Shown here piece after piece: positions 43,068 to 52,588 of a stretch of 64,000 nt of DNA (positions are counted from its first letter, which is position 1; each line of letters opens with the position of its first letter). Location of the stretch: positions 62,001-126,000 of the forward strand of contig NZ_VMKN01000001.1 of NCBI RefSeq assembly GCF_007483685.1, given 5' to 3'. The translations under genes and the position numbers were made by a program. Source of the stretch: Litoribacter populi (GTDB lineage: Bacteria > Bacteroidota > Bacteroidia > Cytophagales > Cyclobacteriaceae). Under the pieces are notes generated by a model. It had not been told where the DNA came from. It did no database searches and saw nothing but the letters and a program-made list of their open reading frames with translations.

Positions 43068-45161
43068 GTGCCCGGCTACTTCGATACCAAAATAGAGTTT
43101 CTCAAAGGCGTAGGCCCCCAAAAAGCTGAACTTCTTAACAAGGAGCTCAGCATTTTCACTTTTGGGGAGCTGTTGCAGCACTACCCCTTTCGGTATGAGG
43201 ACCGCACCAAGTTTTATAAAATCCGCCACCTGACCCCGGAACTCGACCAGGTACAGGTTTTGGGAAGGCTGGTCAGATTAGAGACCATCGGTGAAGGCCG
43301 TCGAAAAAGGCTGGTAGGCTATTTTAGGGATGAAACCGGGGAAATGGAACTCACCTGGTTTAAAGGGGTACAATGGGTTGTCAAAAAGCTGACCGTTGGG
43401 GCAGTATATATAGCATTTGGCAAACCCAACCAATATGGGCACAAATTCAGCATAGCCCATCCGGAACTTGAAATTTATACCGCGGCCACAGAAAAGAGAA
43501 ATGCTTTTCAACCCGTCTATTCTACCACGGAAAAGCTAAGAGCAAAATTTTTGGACAGTAAGGGCATCTCCAAAATCATGGAAGGCCTCTTGCACAATGC
43601 CCTTCCTCAAATTCACGAAACCCTTCCCGAAAATATTTTGGAGCGGTTTAACCTCCTTCCTAAAAAACCTTCCATCAAGGAAATTCATTTTCCATCAAAT
43701 CCTGAGGTCTTACGAAAAGCCATCTACAGGCTTAAATTTGAGGAGTTTTTTTATGTACAGCTCAGGTTACTGAAACTTAAATTAACCCGCACGGAAAAAT
43801 CCCAGGGGCAGATTCTCTCAGATACCATCCTGCTGACCGAGTTTTATAAGAACCATATTCCATTTGAACTAACCGGAGCGCAGAAAAGGGTTATCAAAGA
43901 GGCCTACAGCGATATGCGGTCCGGAAAGCAGATGAACCGTCTAATACAGGGTGATGTCGGCAGCGGTAAAACGATGGTGGCTTTCATCTGCTGTCTGGTG
44001 GCAATTGGCTCATCAGCCCAAGCCTGTCTGATGGCCCCGACGGAAATTTTGGCCAATCAGCATCATGAGGGCTTAATGGAGTTTGCAGACATGATGGGGC
44101 TGAACATCGCCTTGCTGACAGGTTCCACCAAAAAATCTGAAAGGAAGAAAATCCATGCGGCTCTCTTGAGTGGCGAGCTTCATATTCTGATCGGAACTCA
44201 TGCCTTGCTCGAGGATGTGGTCCAGTTCCAGAATCTTGGGCTAGCCATTGTGGATGAACAGCACCGGTTTGGTGTGGCGCAAAGAGCGAAACTTTGGGCC
44301 AAAAACAAGCAATATATACCGCATGTCCTGGTCATGACCGCTACGCCTATTCCCAGGACTTTGGCGATGACCCTTTATGGCGACCTGGATATTTCCATCA
44401 TCGATGAGTTACCGGCAGGCCGAAAACCTATTCAGACAGTACACCGATTTGATAAGGACAGGCTCAAGGTTTTTGGGTTTATCAAGAAAGAGGTTGAGCT
44501 GGGCAGGCAGGTTTACATTGTTTACCCGCTAATTGAAGAATCTGAAAAAATGGACCTGAAGAGTCTGATGGATGGATACGAAAGTATTGCCAGAGCCTTT
44601 CCCCAATATCCATTGAGCATTGTGCACGGCTCCATGAAGCCAGCCGACAAAGACTACGAGATGCAGCGGTTCGTCAAAGACGAAACCAAGATCATGGTGG
44701 CCACCACGGTGATCGAGGTAGGGGTCAATGTTCCCAATGCCTCCGTGATGATTATCGAAAATGCTGAACGCTTTGGCCTCTCACAGCTTCACCAGCTCAG
44801 GGGGCGTGTTGGCCGGGGCGCCGAGCAGTCCTACTGTGTGCTGATGAGCAAATACGAACTTTCTAAAGACAGCCGAATCAGGTTGGACACCATGGTCCGC
44901 ACAAACAATGGTTTTGAGATCGCTGATGTTGACCTCAAACTTCGCGGTCCCGGAGATCTAATGGGCACTCAGCAGAGTGGTATTATGGACCTATTGATCG
45001 GGGATTTGAGCAAAGATGCTCCAATCTTGGCCATCGCCCGGGATGCTGCCCAGAATATCCTCGCCGAGGACCCTGAACTTACCCACCCTAGCAATGCGCT
45101 TATCCTTCGTCAGATTAAAAATCAAAAGAAGCACGAGATTAACTGGAGTAGGATAAGTTGA
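43068..45161 (+). CDS. recG: ATP-dependent DNA helicase RecG
   Basis: A 697-residue RecG, which remodels stalled replication forks and Holliday junctions. The N-terminal wedge/OB domain covers about residues 60-160. Walker A is GDVGSGKTM, the DExH box is VDEQHRFG, and motif III is TATPIPRTLAMTLYGDLD. The C-terminal helicase motifs are VATTVIEVGVNVPNA and QLHQLRGRVGRG, followed by the RecG-type end FEIADVDLKLRGPGDLMGTQQSG. The start is a GTG at 43068. Confidence 0.95.
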   Translation: MPGYFDTKIEFLKGVGPQKAELLNKELSIFTFGELLQHYPFRYEDRTKFYKIRHLTPELDQVQVLGRLVRLETIGEGRRKRLVGYFRDETGEMELTWFKGVQWVVKKLTVGAVYIAFGKPNQYGHKFSIAHPELEIYTAATEKRNAFQPVYSTTEKLRAKFLDSKGISKIMEGLLHNALPQIHETLPENILERFNLLPKKPSIKEIHFPSNPEVLRKAIYRLKFEEFFYVQLRLLKLKLTRTEKSQGQILSDTILLTEFYKNHIPFELTGAQKRVIKEAYSDMRSGKQMNRLIQGDVGSGKTMVAFICCLVAIGSSAQACLMAPTEILANQHHEGLMEFADMMGLNIALLTGSTKKSERKKIHAALLSGELHILIGTHALLEDVVQFQNLGLAIVDEQHRFGVAQRAKLWAKNKQYIPHVLVMTATPIPRTLAMTLYGDLDISIIDELPAGRKPIQTVHRFDKDRLKVFGFIKKEVELGRQVYIVYPLIEESEKMDLKSLMDGYESIARAFPQYPLSIVHGSMKPADKDYEMQRFVKDETKIMVATTVIEVGVNVPNASVMIIENAERFGLSQLHQLRGRVGRGAEQSYCVLMSKYELSKDSRIRLDTMVRTNNGFEIADVDLKLRGPGDLMGTQQSGIMDLLIGDLSKDAPILAIARDAAQNILAEDPELTHPSNALILRQIKNQKKHEINWSRIS

Positions 45162-45223
45162 GGCGAAAAACAAAAAGGACACAGACCTGCCGGCAAAGGC
45201 AGGGTTTAAGTGAGTTAAAAAAA

Positions 45224-45241
45224 GGAGTTTCACAGAGTTTT
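45224..45241 (+). repeat. GGAGTTTCACAGAGTTTT repeat after recG
   Basis: A copy of the word family seen at 37574-37748, preceded by a short CCTGCC...GGCAGG hairpin at 45189-45206. Confidence 0.5.
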
Positions 45242-45348
45242 ATTTTTGCAGAAGCCTGACAAACACCTCGCATTGCTAATAATATCCAATTTTCTAAAAA
45301 TCTCAGCAGGGAAATCCGTAAATTTAATCTCCACTAATTTTCTTCGCC

Positions 45349-45810
45349 ATGAACATCAAAAAAAGATTTTTAATCGCTGTACTTTTCTTTTCCTTCAGCA
45401 GTATTGGCTTTTCCCAAACCCGAACTCTCAATCTGGATGCTGCCCAACAAATTTCCGATGCGGCAGAGGAAAGGGCAAGGCAGGACAATTGGAATGTCGT
45501 TATTGCTATCCTTGATGAAGGGGGGCATTTGTTGGCTTTGAGACGCATGGACGGGACCCAGGTTGGTAGCGTGGATGTTGCCATTGCCAAAGCCAAGACC
45601 TCCGTCTATTTTAAACGCCCAACCAAAGTTTTTGAGGACGGTGCCAAAAGTGGAAATAGCCACCTGATGAGCCTTCCCAATGTAGTGGCCGTGGAAGGGG
45701 GCCTACCAATCAAGGATGGTGACCGGGTGATTGGCGCCATCGGGATCAGCGGGGTGACCTCCGAGCAGGATGGTATCATAGCGGAAGCGGCGCTAAAAGC
45801 ATGGCCATAA
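45349..45810 (+). CDS. Secreted HbpS/GlcG-like heme-binding-family protein
   Basis: A 153-residue protein of the GlcG/HbpS fold (PF03928, formerly DUF336) with a signal peptide ending in FSSIGFSQ. The core segments are VVIAILDEGGHLLALRRMDG, SVDVAIAKAKTSVYFKRPT and GLPIKDGDRVIGAIGISGVTSEQD. Family members bind heme or corrinoid-related ligands or are metabolic accessories; the ligand here is unknown. It lies just upstream of the TPP riboswitch but is unlikely to be in its operon. Confidence 0.82.
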   Translation: MNIKKRFLIAVLFFSFSSIGFSQTRTLNLDAAQQISDAAEERARQDNWNVVIAILDEGGHLLALRRMDGTQVGSVDVAIAKAKTSVYFKRPTKVFEDGAKSGNSHLMSLPNVVAVEGGLPIKDGDRVIGAIGISGVTSEQDGIIAEAALKAWP

Positions 45811-45858
45811 ATTGGCTTCCGAGCCAAGATTCGTTAACTTAGTTGCTATAATCTAACT

Positions 45859-45958
45859 TTAGGGGTGCCGTATGGCTGAGATTATACCCTTTGAACCTGA
45901 TGCAGTTCATACTGACGAAGGAAAAAGTTGAAAGCAAACTTTTCAAAGGGACTCCTAA
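45859..45958 (+). promoter_or_regulatory. TPP riboswitch (THI element)
   Basis: The 5' leader of thiM carries the canonical thiamine diphosphate aptamer: GGGGTGCC (45862-45869), CTGAGA (45876-45881), ACCCTTTGAACCTGAT (45886-45901) and GCAGTTCATACTGACGAAGG (45902-45921). Helix P1 closes between TTAGGGGT (45859-45866) and ACTCCTAA (45951-45958). A local hairpin AAAGTT/AACTTT lies at 45925-45942. CAAAGGG (45944-45950) is a perfect complement of CCCTTTG (45887-45893) inside the aptamer, which suggests a competing fold. The thiM ATG is 19 nt after P1, so it probably shuts off translation or transcription of thiMED-tenA when TPP is abundant. Confidence 0.95.
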
Positions 45959-45976
45959 CAAACCCACAAAACTACC

Positions 45977-46768
45977 ATGGAGTCTATCATCAAACATTTT
46001 AATTTAGTCAGGGAGAAAAATCCTCTGGTTCACAACATCACTAATTATGTGGTGATGAACAATACTGCCAATGCCCTTCTGGCCGTGGGGGCCTCCCCTA
46101 TCATGGCACATGCCCACCCTGAAGTCGAGGACCTTATCGATATAGTCGGCGCCTCTGTCATCAATATCGGCACCCTGGATGAATATTGGGTAGACAGCAT
46201 GATGTTGGCAGCCAAAAAAGCTAATTCGCTCGGGAAACCTTGGATCCTAGATCCGGTCGGTGCCGGAGCCTCCAAATATCGCAACGACACTCTCGCCGAA
46301 CTCCTCCACCACAACCCAACCATCATCAGGGGCAATGCTTCTGAAATCATGTCCTTGGCCAAAATCGATATTGCCTCCAAAGGGGTGGACAGTAGCAATA
46401 GCTCCGATGAGGCAGTTGATGCAGGAAAAAGCCTCTCCAAATCTACCGGTGCAGTAGTATGCATTTCAGGGGAAAAGGATTATGTGATCAAAGATGATAA
46501 GGTTTCGATGATAGAAAATGGCCATCCCTTGATGGGCATAATTACCGGAATGGGCTGCACAGCTACTGCCTTGATTGGAGCTTTTGCCGCTGTGGTTGAA
46601 GATCCTTTCGAAGCCACAGTTTCCGCCATGGCCGTTTTAGGAATTGCCGGGCAGATGGCTTCCGAGATGGCCGCGGGACCTGGTTCCATGCAGCTTTATA
46701 TCTATGACAGCCTTTATCAGATGGGCGATACCGACATCACCAATCTTGCTAAAATCAGCATGCTTTAA
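45977..46768 (+). CDS. thiM: Hydroxyethylthiazole kinase
   Basis: A 263-residue ThiM that phosphorylates 4-methyl-5-(2-hydroxyethyl)thiazole for thiamine salvage. The substrate region is NYVVMNNTANALLAVGASPIM, the ATP/Mg loop is PWILDPVGAGASKYR, and the catalytic region is GHPLMGIITGMGCTATALIGAF with the Cys of this family. First gene of the riboswitch-controlled operon; thiE begins at the next base. Confidence 0.95.
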   Translation: MESIIKHFNLVREKNPLVHNITNYVVMNNTANALLAVGASPIMAHAHPEVEDLIDIVGASVINIGTLDEYWVDSMMLAAKKANSLGKPWILDPVGAGASKYRNDTLAELLHHNPTIIRGNASEIMSLAKIDIASKGVDSSNSSDEAVDAGKSLSKSTGAVVCISGEKDYVIKDDKVSMIENGHPLMGIITGMGCTATALIGAFAAVVEDPFEATVSAMAVLGIAGQMASEMAAGPGSMQLYIYDSLYQMGDTDITNLAKISML

Positions 46769-47410
46769 ATGGACATTGAAGATTTTCCCTATCACTTATA
46801 CTTAGTCACAGATGAAAGAGCCTGTCTGGGAAGGGATTTCTTTTGGGTGGTGGAAGAAGCTCTTAAAGGCGGGGTGGATATCATTCAGCTGCGTGAAAAG
46901 GAACTTTCAACACCTGAATTCATTGAAAAAGCTCTCAGATTGAATGAAATTTGTTCCAAATATGAGGTCCCGCTCATCGTCAACGATAACGTAGAAGTAG
47001 CAAAAGCTGCCAAGGCCACGGGGCTTCACATTGGTCAAAAAGATGAGGAAATGCAGCAGGTAAAGAAAATTTTGGGAAGTGATTTTCCTGTGGGTTTATC
47101 ACTTGAAAATGAATCCGAATTGACAAAAGCGGGAAGCCAATTTGCCTGGTATTTTGGGGTCAGCCCCATTTTCACCACTCCTACCAAAGAAGATACCTAT
47201 ACCGAATGGGGCCTGGAAGGCCTGAGCAGACTTCACCAATTGACCAGTAAACCTTTAGTGGCCATTGGAAACATTAAAATCAGCAATGCCGAAATGGTCA
47301 TGCGGGCAGGTGCGGACTGTTTGGCTGTGGTTTCAGGGATTTGCAGCGCAAAAAGTCCAGGAAAGGCTGCTGAGGAGTTTAAAAAAGAAATAGAAAAGAG
47401 TAAGAGTTAA
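46769..47410 (+). CDS. thiE: Thiamine-phosphate synthase
   Basis: A 213-residue TIM-barrel ThiE that joins HMP-diphosphate and thiazole phosphate into thiamine monophosphate. Conserved segments are DIIQLREKEL, PLIVNDNVEVA, LHIGQKDE, the diphosphate-binding GVSPIFTTPTKE, and PLVAIGNIK followed by GADCLAVVSGI. Its start codon abuts the thiM stop and its stop abuts the thiD start. Confidence 0.94.
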   Translation: MDIEDFPYHLYLVTDERACLGRDFFWVVEEALKGGVDIIQLREKELSTPEFIEKALRLNEICSKYEVPLIVNDNVEVAKAAKATGLHIGQKDEEMQQVKKILGSDFPVGLSLENESELTKAGSQFAWYFGVSPIFTTPTKEDTYTEWGLEGLSRLHQLTSKPLVAIGNIKISNAEMVMRAGADCLAVVSGICSAKSPGKAAEEFKKEIEKSKS

Positions 47411-48250
47411 ATGAAAAATTACTTGAGAAACAGATACATTCCCGTGCTGACGATTGCTGGCTCGGACAGTGGCGGGGGGGCTGGAATCCAGGCGGATCTT
47501 AAGACTTTTGCCGCCTTGGGATGTTTTGGGACATCGGCCATTACCGCCATTACGGTTCAAAATACACTCGGAGTTTCCGCAATCCACTCTATTCCCCCCG
47601 AGATCATCAAAGGTCAAATCCTGGCCGTCATTGAAGATATTAAACCCAAAGCCATCAAAATCGGGATGTTGGACCGTCCGGAGGTGGTGGATGTCATCGT
47701 GGAAATTTTGAAGGCTTATCCTAAGATTCCCGTGGTGTTTGATCCAGTGATGGTAGCTACCAGTGGGGATAAACTCATCCAAGACGAAACGGTAGAGGCT
47801 CTTTCCAAAAACCTCATCCCTTTATGCAAGATCATTACACCTAATCTAGATGAGGCGGAAATTCTGACCGGAATGAAAATAAAGGATAAAGAGGAGATGG
47901 AAATCGCCGGGCTGAAATTAATTTCCCTTGGTGCAAAGGCAGTTTTGCTCAAAGGTGGGCATTTGGCTGGGGAAACTGTTTACGATGTATTGGTCAAGGA
48001 TGGCAATGCCCATTTGACCTTTGATAAACCAAAAATTCACACCAAAAATGTCCATGGCACAGGTTGCACGCTTTCATCAGCCATAGCAGCTGAATTGGCC
48101 AAAGGGCAGACCTTGGAAGAGGCCGTGGAAAACGCCCGGGATTACATTTGGCAAGCCATTGACCAAGGCAAGGATGTAGTTACGGGAGCGGGAAGCGGAC
48201 CATTAAACCATTTTTATAATCCAAAAAAACAGATTAAGAATGAAATTTAG
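47411..48250 (+). CDS. thiD: HMP/HMP-phosphate kinase
   Basis: A 279-residue ThiD of the ribokinase superfamily, phosphorylating hydroxymethylpyrimidine twice to HMP-PP. Motifs are [20 protein letters not shown] near residue 14, [25 protein letters not shown], and the anion hole [18 protein letters not shown]. The last 11 bases overlap tenA. Confidence 0.95.
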   Translation: MKNYLRNRYIPVLTIAGSDSGGGAGIQADLKTFAALGCFGTSAITAITVQNTLGVSAIHSIPPEIIKGQILAVIEDIKPKAIKIGMLDRPEVVDVIVEILKAYPKIPVVFDPVMVATSGDKLIQDETVEALSKNLIPLCKIITPNLDEAEILTGMKIKDKEEMEIAGLKLISLGAKAVLLKGGHLAGETVYDVLVKDGNAHLTFDKPKIHTKNVHGTGCTLSSAIAAELAKGQTLEEAVENARDYIWQAIDQGKDVVTGAGSGPLNHFYNPKKQIKNEI

Positions 48251-48893
48251 CCAACGAGCTTGGGAGCGTATCACGCCCCTTTATGAGAAAATTTTAGCCA
48301 TGCCCTTTAATCAGGAATTGATGAAGGGTACATTAGAGATTGAAAAGTTCAAATTTTACATGGCCCAGGATGCTTACTATTTGGGTGAGTTTGGAAAAAC
48401 CCTCAGTACATTGAGCGGACGCCTGGATGATTTGAACCATGTTCTCGCTTTTTCAGAATTTGCCAGCGGTGCAATAGTGGTCGAAAGGGCTTTGCACGAA
48501 AGCTATTTCAAGGAATTTGGTATCCCTGACCTAGTCAATCCCTCCCCGACTTGCCTGCTCTACACCAATTATATTCTCAATCAAGCCGCTTATTCCAATG
48601 TGGAAGTCGGTGTGGCAGGCGTCCTTCCATGTTTCTGGATATATAAAAAGGTTGGCGACTACATCTACGAAAACCACCACCATGAAGGCCACCGCTATCA
48701 AAAATGGATAGAGACCTATGCCGGTGAGGAATTTGCCCAATCGGTAAAGTTGGCTATCGATATCACAGATGCCCTAGCCGAGAAAGCAAGCCCCGAAGCT
48801 CAGGAGAAGATGCTAGAAGCCTTCGAAATGGCCAGTAAGCTGGAGTGGATGTTTTGGGATAGCGCGTATAGGTTGGAGAAGTGGGAAGTATAA
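48240..48893 (+). CDS. tenA: Aminopyrimidine aminohydrolase / thiaminase II
   Basis: A 217-residue all-helical TenA that hydrolyses aminomethyl-HMP from degraded thiamine into HMP for reuse by ThiD. The active-site Cys lies in GVLPCFWIYKKVGD (about residue 131), with aromatic and acidic residues in AQDAYYLGEFGKTL and WIETYAGEEFA. It overlaps thiD by 11 nt and ends the TPP-controlled operon. Confidence 0.93.
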   Translation: MKFSQRAWERITPLYEKILAMPFNQELMKGTLEIEKFKFYMAQDAYYLGEFGKTLSTLSGRLDDLNHVLAFSEFASGAIVVERALHESYFKEFGIPDLVNPSPTCLLYTNYILNQAAYSNVEVGVAGVLPCFWIYKKVGDYIYENHHHEGHRYQKWIETYAGEEFAQSVKLAIDITDALAEKASPEAQEKMLEAFEMASKLEWMFWDSAYRLEKWEV

Positions 48894-48949
48894 CTAGACA
48901 AAATAACCGCGGAGGCTCGGAGGGCGCAGAGGTTAGTATTAAGTAAAAA

Positions 48950-49000
48950 GTGAGAGGTAAGAAGTAAAAACGTGTCCACCTTTTACCTCTTACCTCTCAC
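48950..49000. terminator. 20-bp AGAGGTAA hairpin between convergent genes
   Basis: GTGAGAGGTAAGAAGTAAAA (48950-48969) pairs with TTTTACCTCTTACCTCTCAC (48981-49000) with a single mismatch and an 11-nt loop. It separates tenA and the leftward helicase gene. It has no strong T-run and may be a bidirectional terminator or a mobile-type hairpin repeat. Confidence 0.55.
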
Positions 49001-49027
49001 TCTCACTAAATGTTCCTCTTCGATTTT

Positions 49028-50620
49028 TCACTCATCTTTCACATAAGTCCTATTTTCAAGCCAATCTTTGACTTGGAGGAATTGTTGCCATTTCACCGTT
49101 TGCGTAATGTCGACTACGGATTGGATTTCGTCAAAGAGCTCTTGGGCTGCCTTATAATTTCCTACTTTAAAAGCCGAAAAAGCATATCTGCAGGCCACAA
49201 ATGCCCTGGCATATTCCAGCTCTTGCTCGATGTAAACGGAATCTGACTTTTGCTGGCTGAAGCTGATGCTATCCGGACTGACTTTCACACTGTTTTCCCA
49301 AATCTTCCCTTTCAATACCAATCCTTCCAAATTGGTACAACGGCTCAGTGCCACATAAACCTGCCCCGCTTCAAAGCTTCTTCCTATATCCAGAATCGCC
49401 TTATCGAATGTCAACCCCTGACTTTTATGCACCGTAATCGCCCAAGCCAACTTCAGCGGGAATTGCGATAGCGTACCGATGGTTTCTGAGTCCAAGTGAT
49501 CCTTCTCCTCATTGTATTTATATTCGATATTTTCCCAAGCCTCCCACTTGACTTCAAATATCCGCCCACGGTCATTTTGAACCTTAATGACATCTTGTTT
49601 CAATTCTAGCACTTTCCCAATCATGCCGTTGTAAAAGCCCAGCTCAGGATTGTTTTTCATAAAAATCACCTGCGCACCTTCCTTTAACACCAGGTCCACA
49701 GGATCAAAGGGCTTAAGATTGGCGGGGAAATTTCCGCTGGTATTGGCAGTGTATTTCCATTCCTTGCCCTTAAGCTCCTTGAGCTTCATTTCGTTTATGC
49801 CGTTGATAGTGTGATTGTGGGTCCCAAGAAGGATATACCCTTCATCCAGAAGCTTAAAATCATACTTTGCGGTGGTTTGATTGAGGAGCTGGATATCCTG
49901 ATAGGTATGCTGATTTTCTCTCACCCTATTGAGCAGGTTTTTGAAGTCCTCATCTTTCTGCCGGTAAATTTTCTGCAACTCAATATGGATGGGCGCCAAC
50001 TCCTGAAAAGCCCGTGAACCGAAAAAGAACCGTGTATTATAATAAGGCTCAAGATGCGCCCTTTCTTCATTTCTAACCACAGGGGGTAGTTGAAAAGGAT
50101 CGCCTATCAATATCAATTGCACACCTCCAAAAGGCAGATGCTGCTTTCGCCTATACACTCGCAAGATCTTATCTATCACATCAAGCATTTCCACCCTGAC
50201 CATAGAAACCTCATCGATGACAAGCAGATCAAGTTTTTTAAAAATATTGACCTTCTCCCTGGTGTACTGAAATGTACTAAAGATGGAGACTTTTTTGTCT
50301 AGGGTCTTGGCACTCAACCTTGGATCGTCAGGCAAAAACAGTTGCCGAGGATCAATCCGGAAAAAGGAGTGGATGGTCTTTCCTTTGGCATTGATGGCGG
50401 CTACACCAGTGGGTGCCACCACGGCCATCCGTTTGTCGATCCCCAGATGCTTGAGGGTATGCAGAAAAGTTGTCTTTCCCGTACCCGCCTTTCCTGTCAA
50501 AAAAAGTGACCTGTCGGAAAAAAGGGCAATCTCCATGGCTTGGATAAATTGATGGTTTTCAATATCCAGCCCCTTTGAGACAAATTCCTTGTGAAAAAAA
50601 TCTTTGATACTAAACGTCAT
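49028..50620 (-). CDS. Pif1-like superfamily 1 helicase
   Basis: A 530-residue AAA/SF1 helicase of the Pif1/RecD2-related group. Walker A is LTGKAGTGKTTFLHTLK near residue 40, motif Ia is APTGVAAINAKGKTIHSFF, Walker B is LLVIDEVSMVRVEML, motif III is LIGDPFQLPPV, and the C-terminal motifs include TVHKSQGLTFD and YVALSRCTNLEGL. A C-terminal extension of about 70 residues after the helicase core resembles short TPR-like helices. It probably resolves DNA structures such as G-quadruplexes or R-loops; the family role in Bacteroidota is not defined. Confidence 0.88.
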   Translation of the reverse strand: MTFSIKDFFHKEFVSKGLDIENHQFIQAMEIALFSDRSLFLTGKAGTGKTTFLHTLKHLGIDKRMAVVAPTGVAAINAKGKTIHSFFRIDPRQLFLPDDPRLSAKTLDKKVSIFSTFQYTREKVNIFKKLDLLVIDEVSMVRVEMLDVIDKILRVYRRKQHLPFGGVQLILIGDPFQLPPVVRNEERAHLEPYYNTRFFFGSRAFQELAPIHIELQKIYRQKDEDFKNLLNRVRENQHTYQDIQLLNQTTAKYDFKLLDEGYILLGTHNHTINGINEMKLKELKGKEWKYTANTSGNFPANLKPFDPVDLVLKEGAQVIFMKNNPELGFYNGMIGKVLELKQDVIKVQNDRGRIFEVKWEAWENIEYKYNEEKDHLDSETIGTLSQFPLKLAWAITVHKSQGLTFDKAILDIGRSFEAGQVYVALSRCTNLEGLVLKGKIWENSVKVSPDSISFSQQKSDSVYIEQELEYARAFVACRYAFSAFKVGNYKAAQELFDEIQSVVDITQTVKWQQFLQVKDWLENRTYVKDE

Positions 50621-50669
50621 AGGCTTTAAAGGTACCCAAAATTCACCTTAAGAGGAAAATATTAAACGC

Positions 50670-52052
50670 TTAAACCAAATTGGAATGCCTGTACCGGAAA
50701 ATTCTAAGTTTCCAATATCCCATCTTAAAATAAACAAAAGCCACGATCGCAGCAACAAGATTTGATGCTGGAAATGCCCACCAGATACCTTCATATCCCA
50801 GTGGAGTTTTGTAAGCCAAGACATACGCCAAAGGAAAACGGATAATCCAGAGGCTCATGATGGAAATCAACATGGAAGCCTTAGTAAAACCTGCACCATT
50901 GAAGACCCCGTTCAAGATCTGCTGCACACCCAAAAGGCCAAAGCTGGGTGCCATGATTTTGATAAACAAGGCGCCGTCACGGATTACAGTGGGCTCATTG
51001 GGCACAAAGAAAGCAGTCAGTTGCTCCGCAAAAATGAATAAGAGAATCCCAAAGAAAGTTAGACCAAAAAAGGCAATGTTTGCACTGAGATTTCCAACTT
51101 TTTCAGCCCGCTTGATCTTTCGGGCACCAATATTTTGACCTACCAAAGAAGTGGTCGCTATCGCAAACCCTAAAGCAGGAATGATCACAAAACTCAAAAT
51201 TCTTGCTCCAATACCATAAGCAGCTACTACCTCACTCCCAAAACTGGTTACCAGCACTATCATCATCACCATAGCCAATGCCCTAGTGGACTGCTCCACA
51301 CTTGAAGGAATGCCCAGGTAAACCATTTTTTTCACCCAAGGATAATCGAAACGCATCATTGAAAATTTAATCTTGATCCCGATTTTACCTCTGAATAGAA
51401 GATATAATCCAGTGGCCGCTGAAAGCCCCTGGGTAATGATACTTGCAACAGCGGCCCCAGCCACACCATAGCCAGGGATAGGCCCCCAGCCAAAGATAAA
51501 GAGAGGATCGAGCACTAAATTCAAGAACACCGTCACTAATATCACATAAACTGGCAACATCACATTCCCAATTCCACGCATCAGTGATTGAAATACGAAG
51601 AACATGAAGAGGAATACGAATCCTATAGAGGACACTTTAAAATAAGCAACCGAGTCCTCTAGGATTTCCGGATCTGCCCCTACCAATGTCATCATTGGCC
51701 TGGCAGCAAAATAACCTACAACTGACAAGGCCAGCGAAACCCAAAAGATTACGATAACCGTTTGGCTCGAACTATAATTGACCTGCTCCTGATCTTCTGC
51801 TCCGTGATGCTGTGCCACCATCACCGTACCGGCCAGGGTAAGCCCACCCCCGATAGCAAGAATTAGGAATAAAATGGGAAAGCTCAAACTCACCGCTGCC
51901 ACCGCATCTGCACCCAGTCTTCCCAGCCAAAAGGTATCAATTAGCTGATATGCAGTCTGTAGAATATTAGCCAAAATGATGGGGCCAGCTAGACTGACCA
52001 ATGAACTCAGGATTCTCCCTTCTGTAAATTTTTTTCTTTTTCCTGATGTCAT
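50670..52052 (-). CDS. MATE-family multidrug/cation efflux transporter
   Basis: A 460-residue inner-membrane exporter with 12 predicted helices in two homologous halves, the MATE fold (PF01554 twice). The first half opens with SLAGPIILANILQTAYQLIDTFWLGRLG and the second half with YLGIPSSVEQSTRALAMVMM. It likely exports cationic organics with Na+ or H+ exchange. It starts 49 nt upstream of, and in the same direction as, the helicase gene, so they may be co-transcribed. Confidence 0.92.
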   Translation of the reverse strand: MTSGKRKKFTEGRILSSLVSLAGPIILANILQTAYQLIDTFWLGRLGADAVAAVSLSFPILFLILAIGGGLTLAGTVMVAQHHGAEDQEQVNYSSSQTVIVIFWVSLALSVVGYFAARPMMTLVGADPEILEDSVAYFKVSSIGFVFLFMFFVFQSLMRGIGNVMLPVYVILVTVFLNLVLDPLFIFGWGPIPGYGVAGAAVASIITQGLSAATGLYLLFRGKIGIKIKFSMMRFDYPWVKKMVYLGIPSSVEQSTRALAMVMMIVLVTSFGSEVVAAYGIGARILSFVIIPALGFAIATTSLVGQNIGARKIKRAEKVGNLSANIAFFGLTFFGILLFIFAEQLTAFFVPNEPTVIRDGALFIKIMAPSFGLLGVQQILNGVFNGAGFTKASMLISIMSLWIIRFPLAYVLAYKTPLGYEGIWWAFPASNLVAAIVAFVYFKMGYWKLRIFRYRHSNLV

Positions 52053-52588
52053 AAAAATTGGTTGAATCTTTAAATAACCACCTGCCTACCCTGATAAGTT
52101 TCTTCAATCGCAAAACTTATCCAATTTTGTACCTTAACCAGTCCTAACGTTCGAAAAGAAAGAAATGCTTTTCCCACCAAGTAAAAAGTAGCTCTTAAAA
52201 ACTTCAAGAAACCATTTAACACATTTAAACTATTATTCTATACATTTTAAAATCAATTCTGATTGTTTTATGATGATTTTTAGGCTACAACACTATCTTT
52301 TATTCTTGAGTGTATAAAAATCATATTTTGTATTATAAACAACAATTTTAATTTTATTCTATTCCGTGTAATTTAAAATCAGGATATCAATAGAAAATTT
52401 TTAGCCATAAATGACTTAGTCAAATAATCTAATTACAATACAGTTCAATACCATTAATCAACAGTAAATGATTTAATTTAATCAACTTGATGGAATTATC
52501 TCCGATATAAGAGAATTACCTGACCAAAAGGTTAATCGCTCAAAAATGATTACCTTCGTGGTTCGGAAATTATTTAAAACAGATATAT
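52053..52588. other. AT-rich intergenic region
   Basis: 536 bases between divergent MATE and DUF3127 genes contain no convincing gene, tRNA or long repeat. The end carries TACCTTCG (52550-52557), a near match to the Bacteroidota -7 box, about 32 nt before the DUF3127 start. The rest is AT-rich and may hold MATE gene control elements. Confidence 0.4.
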
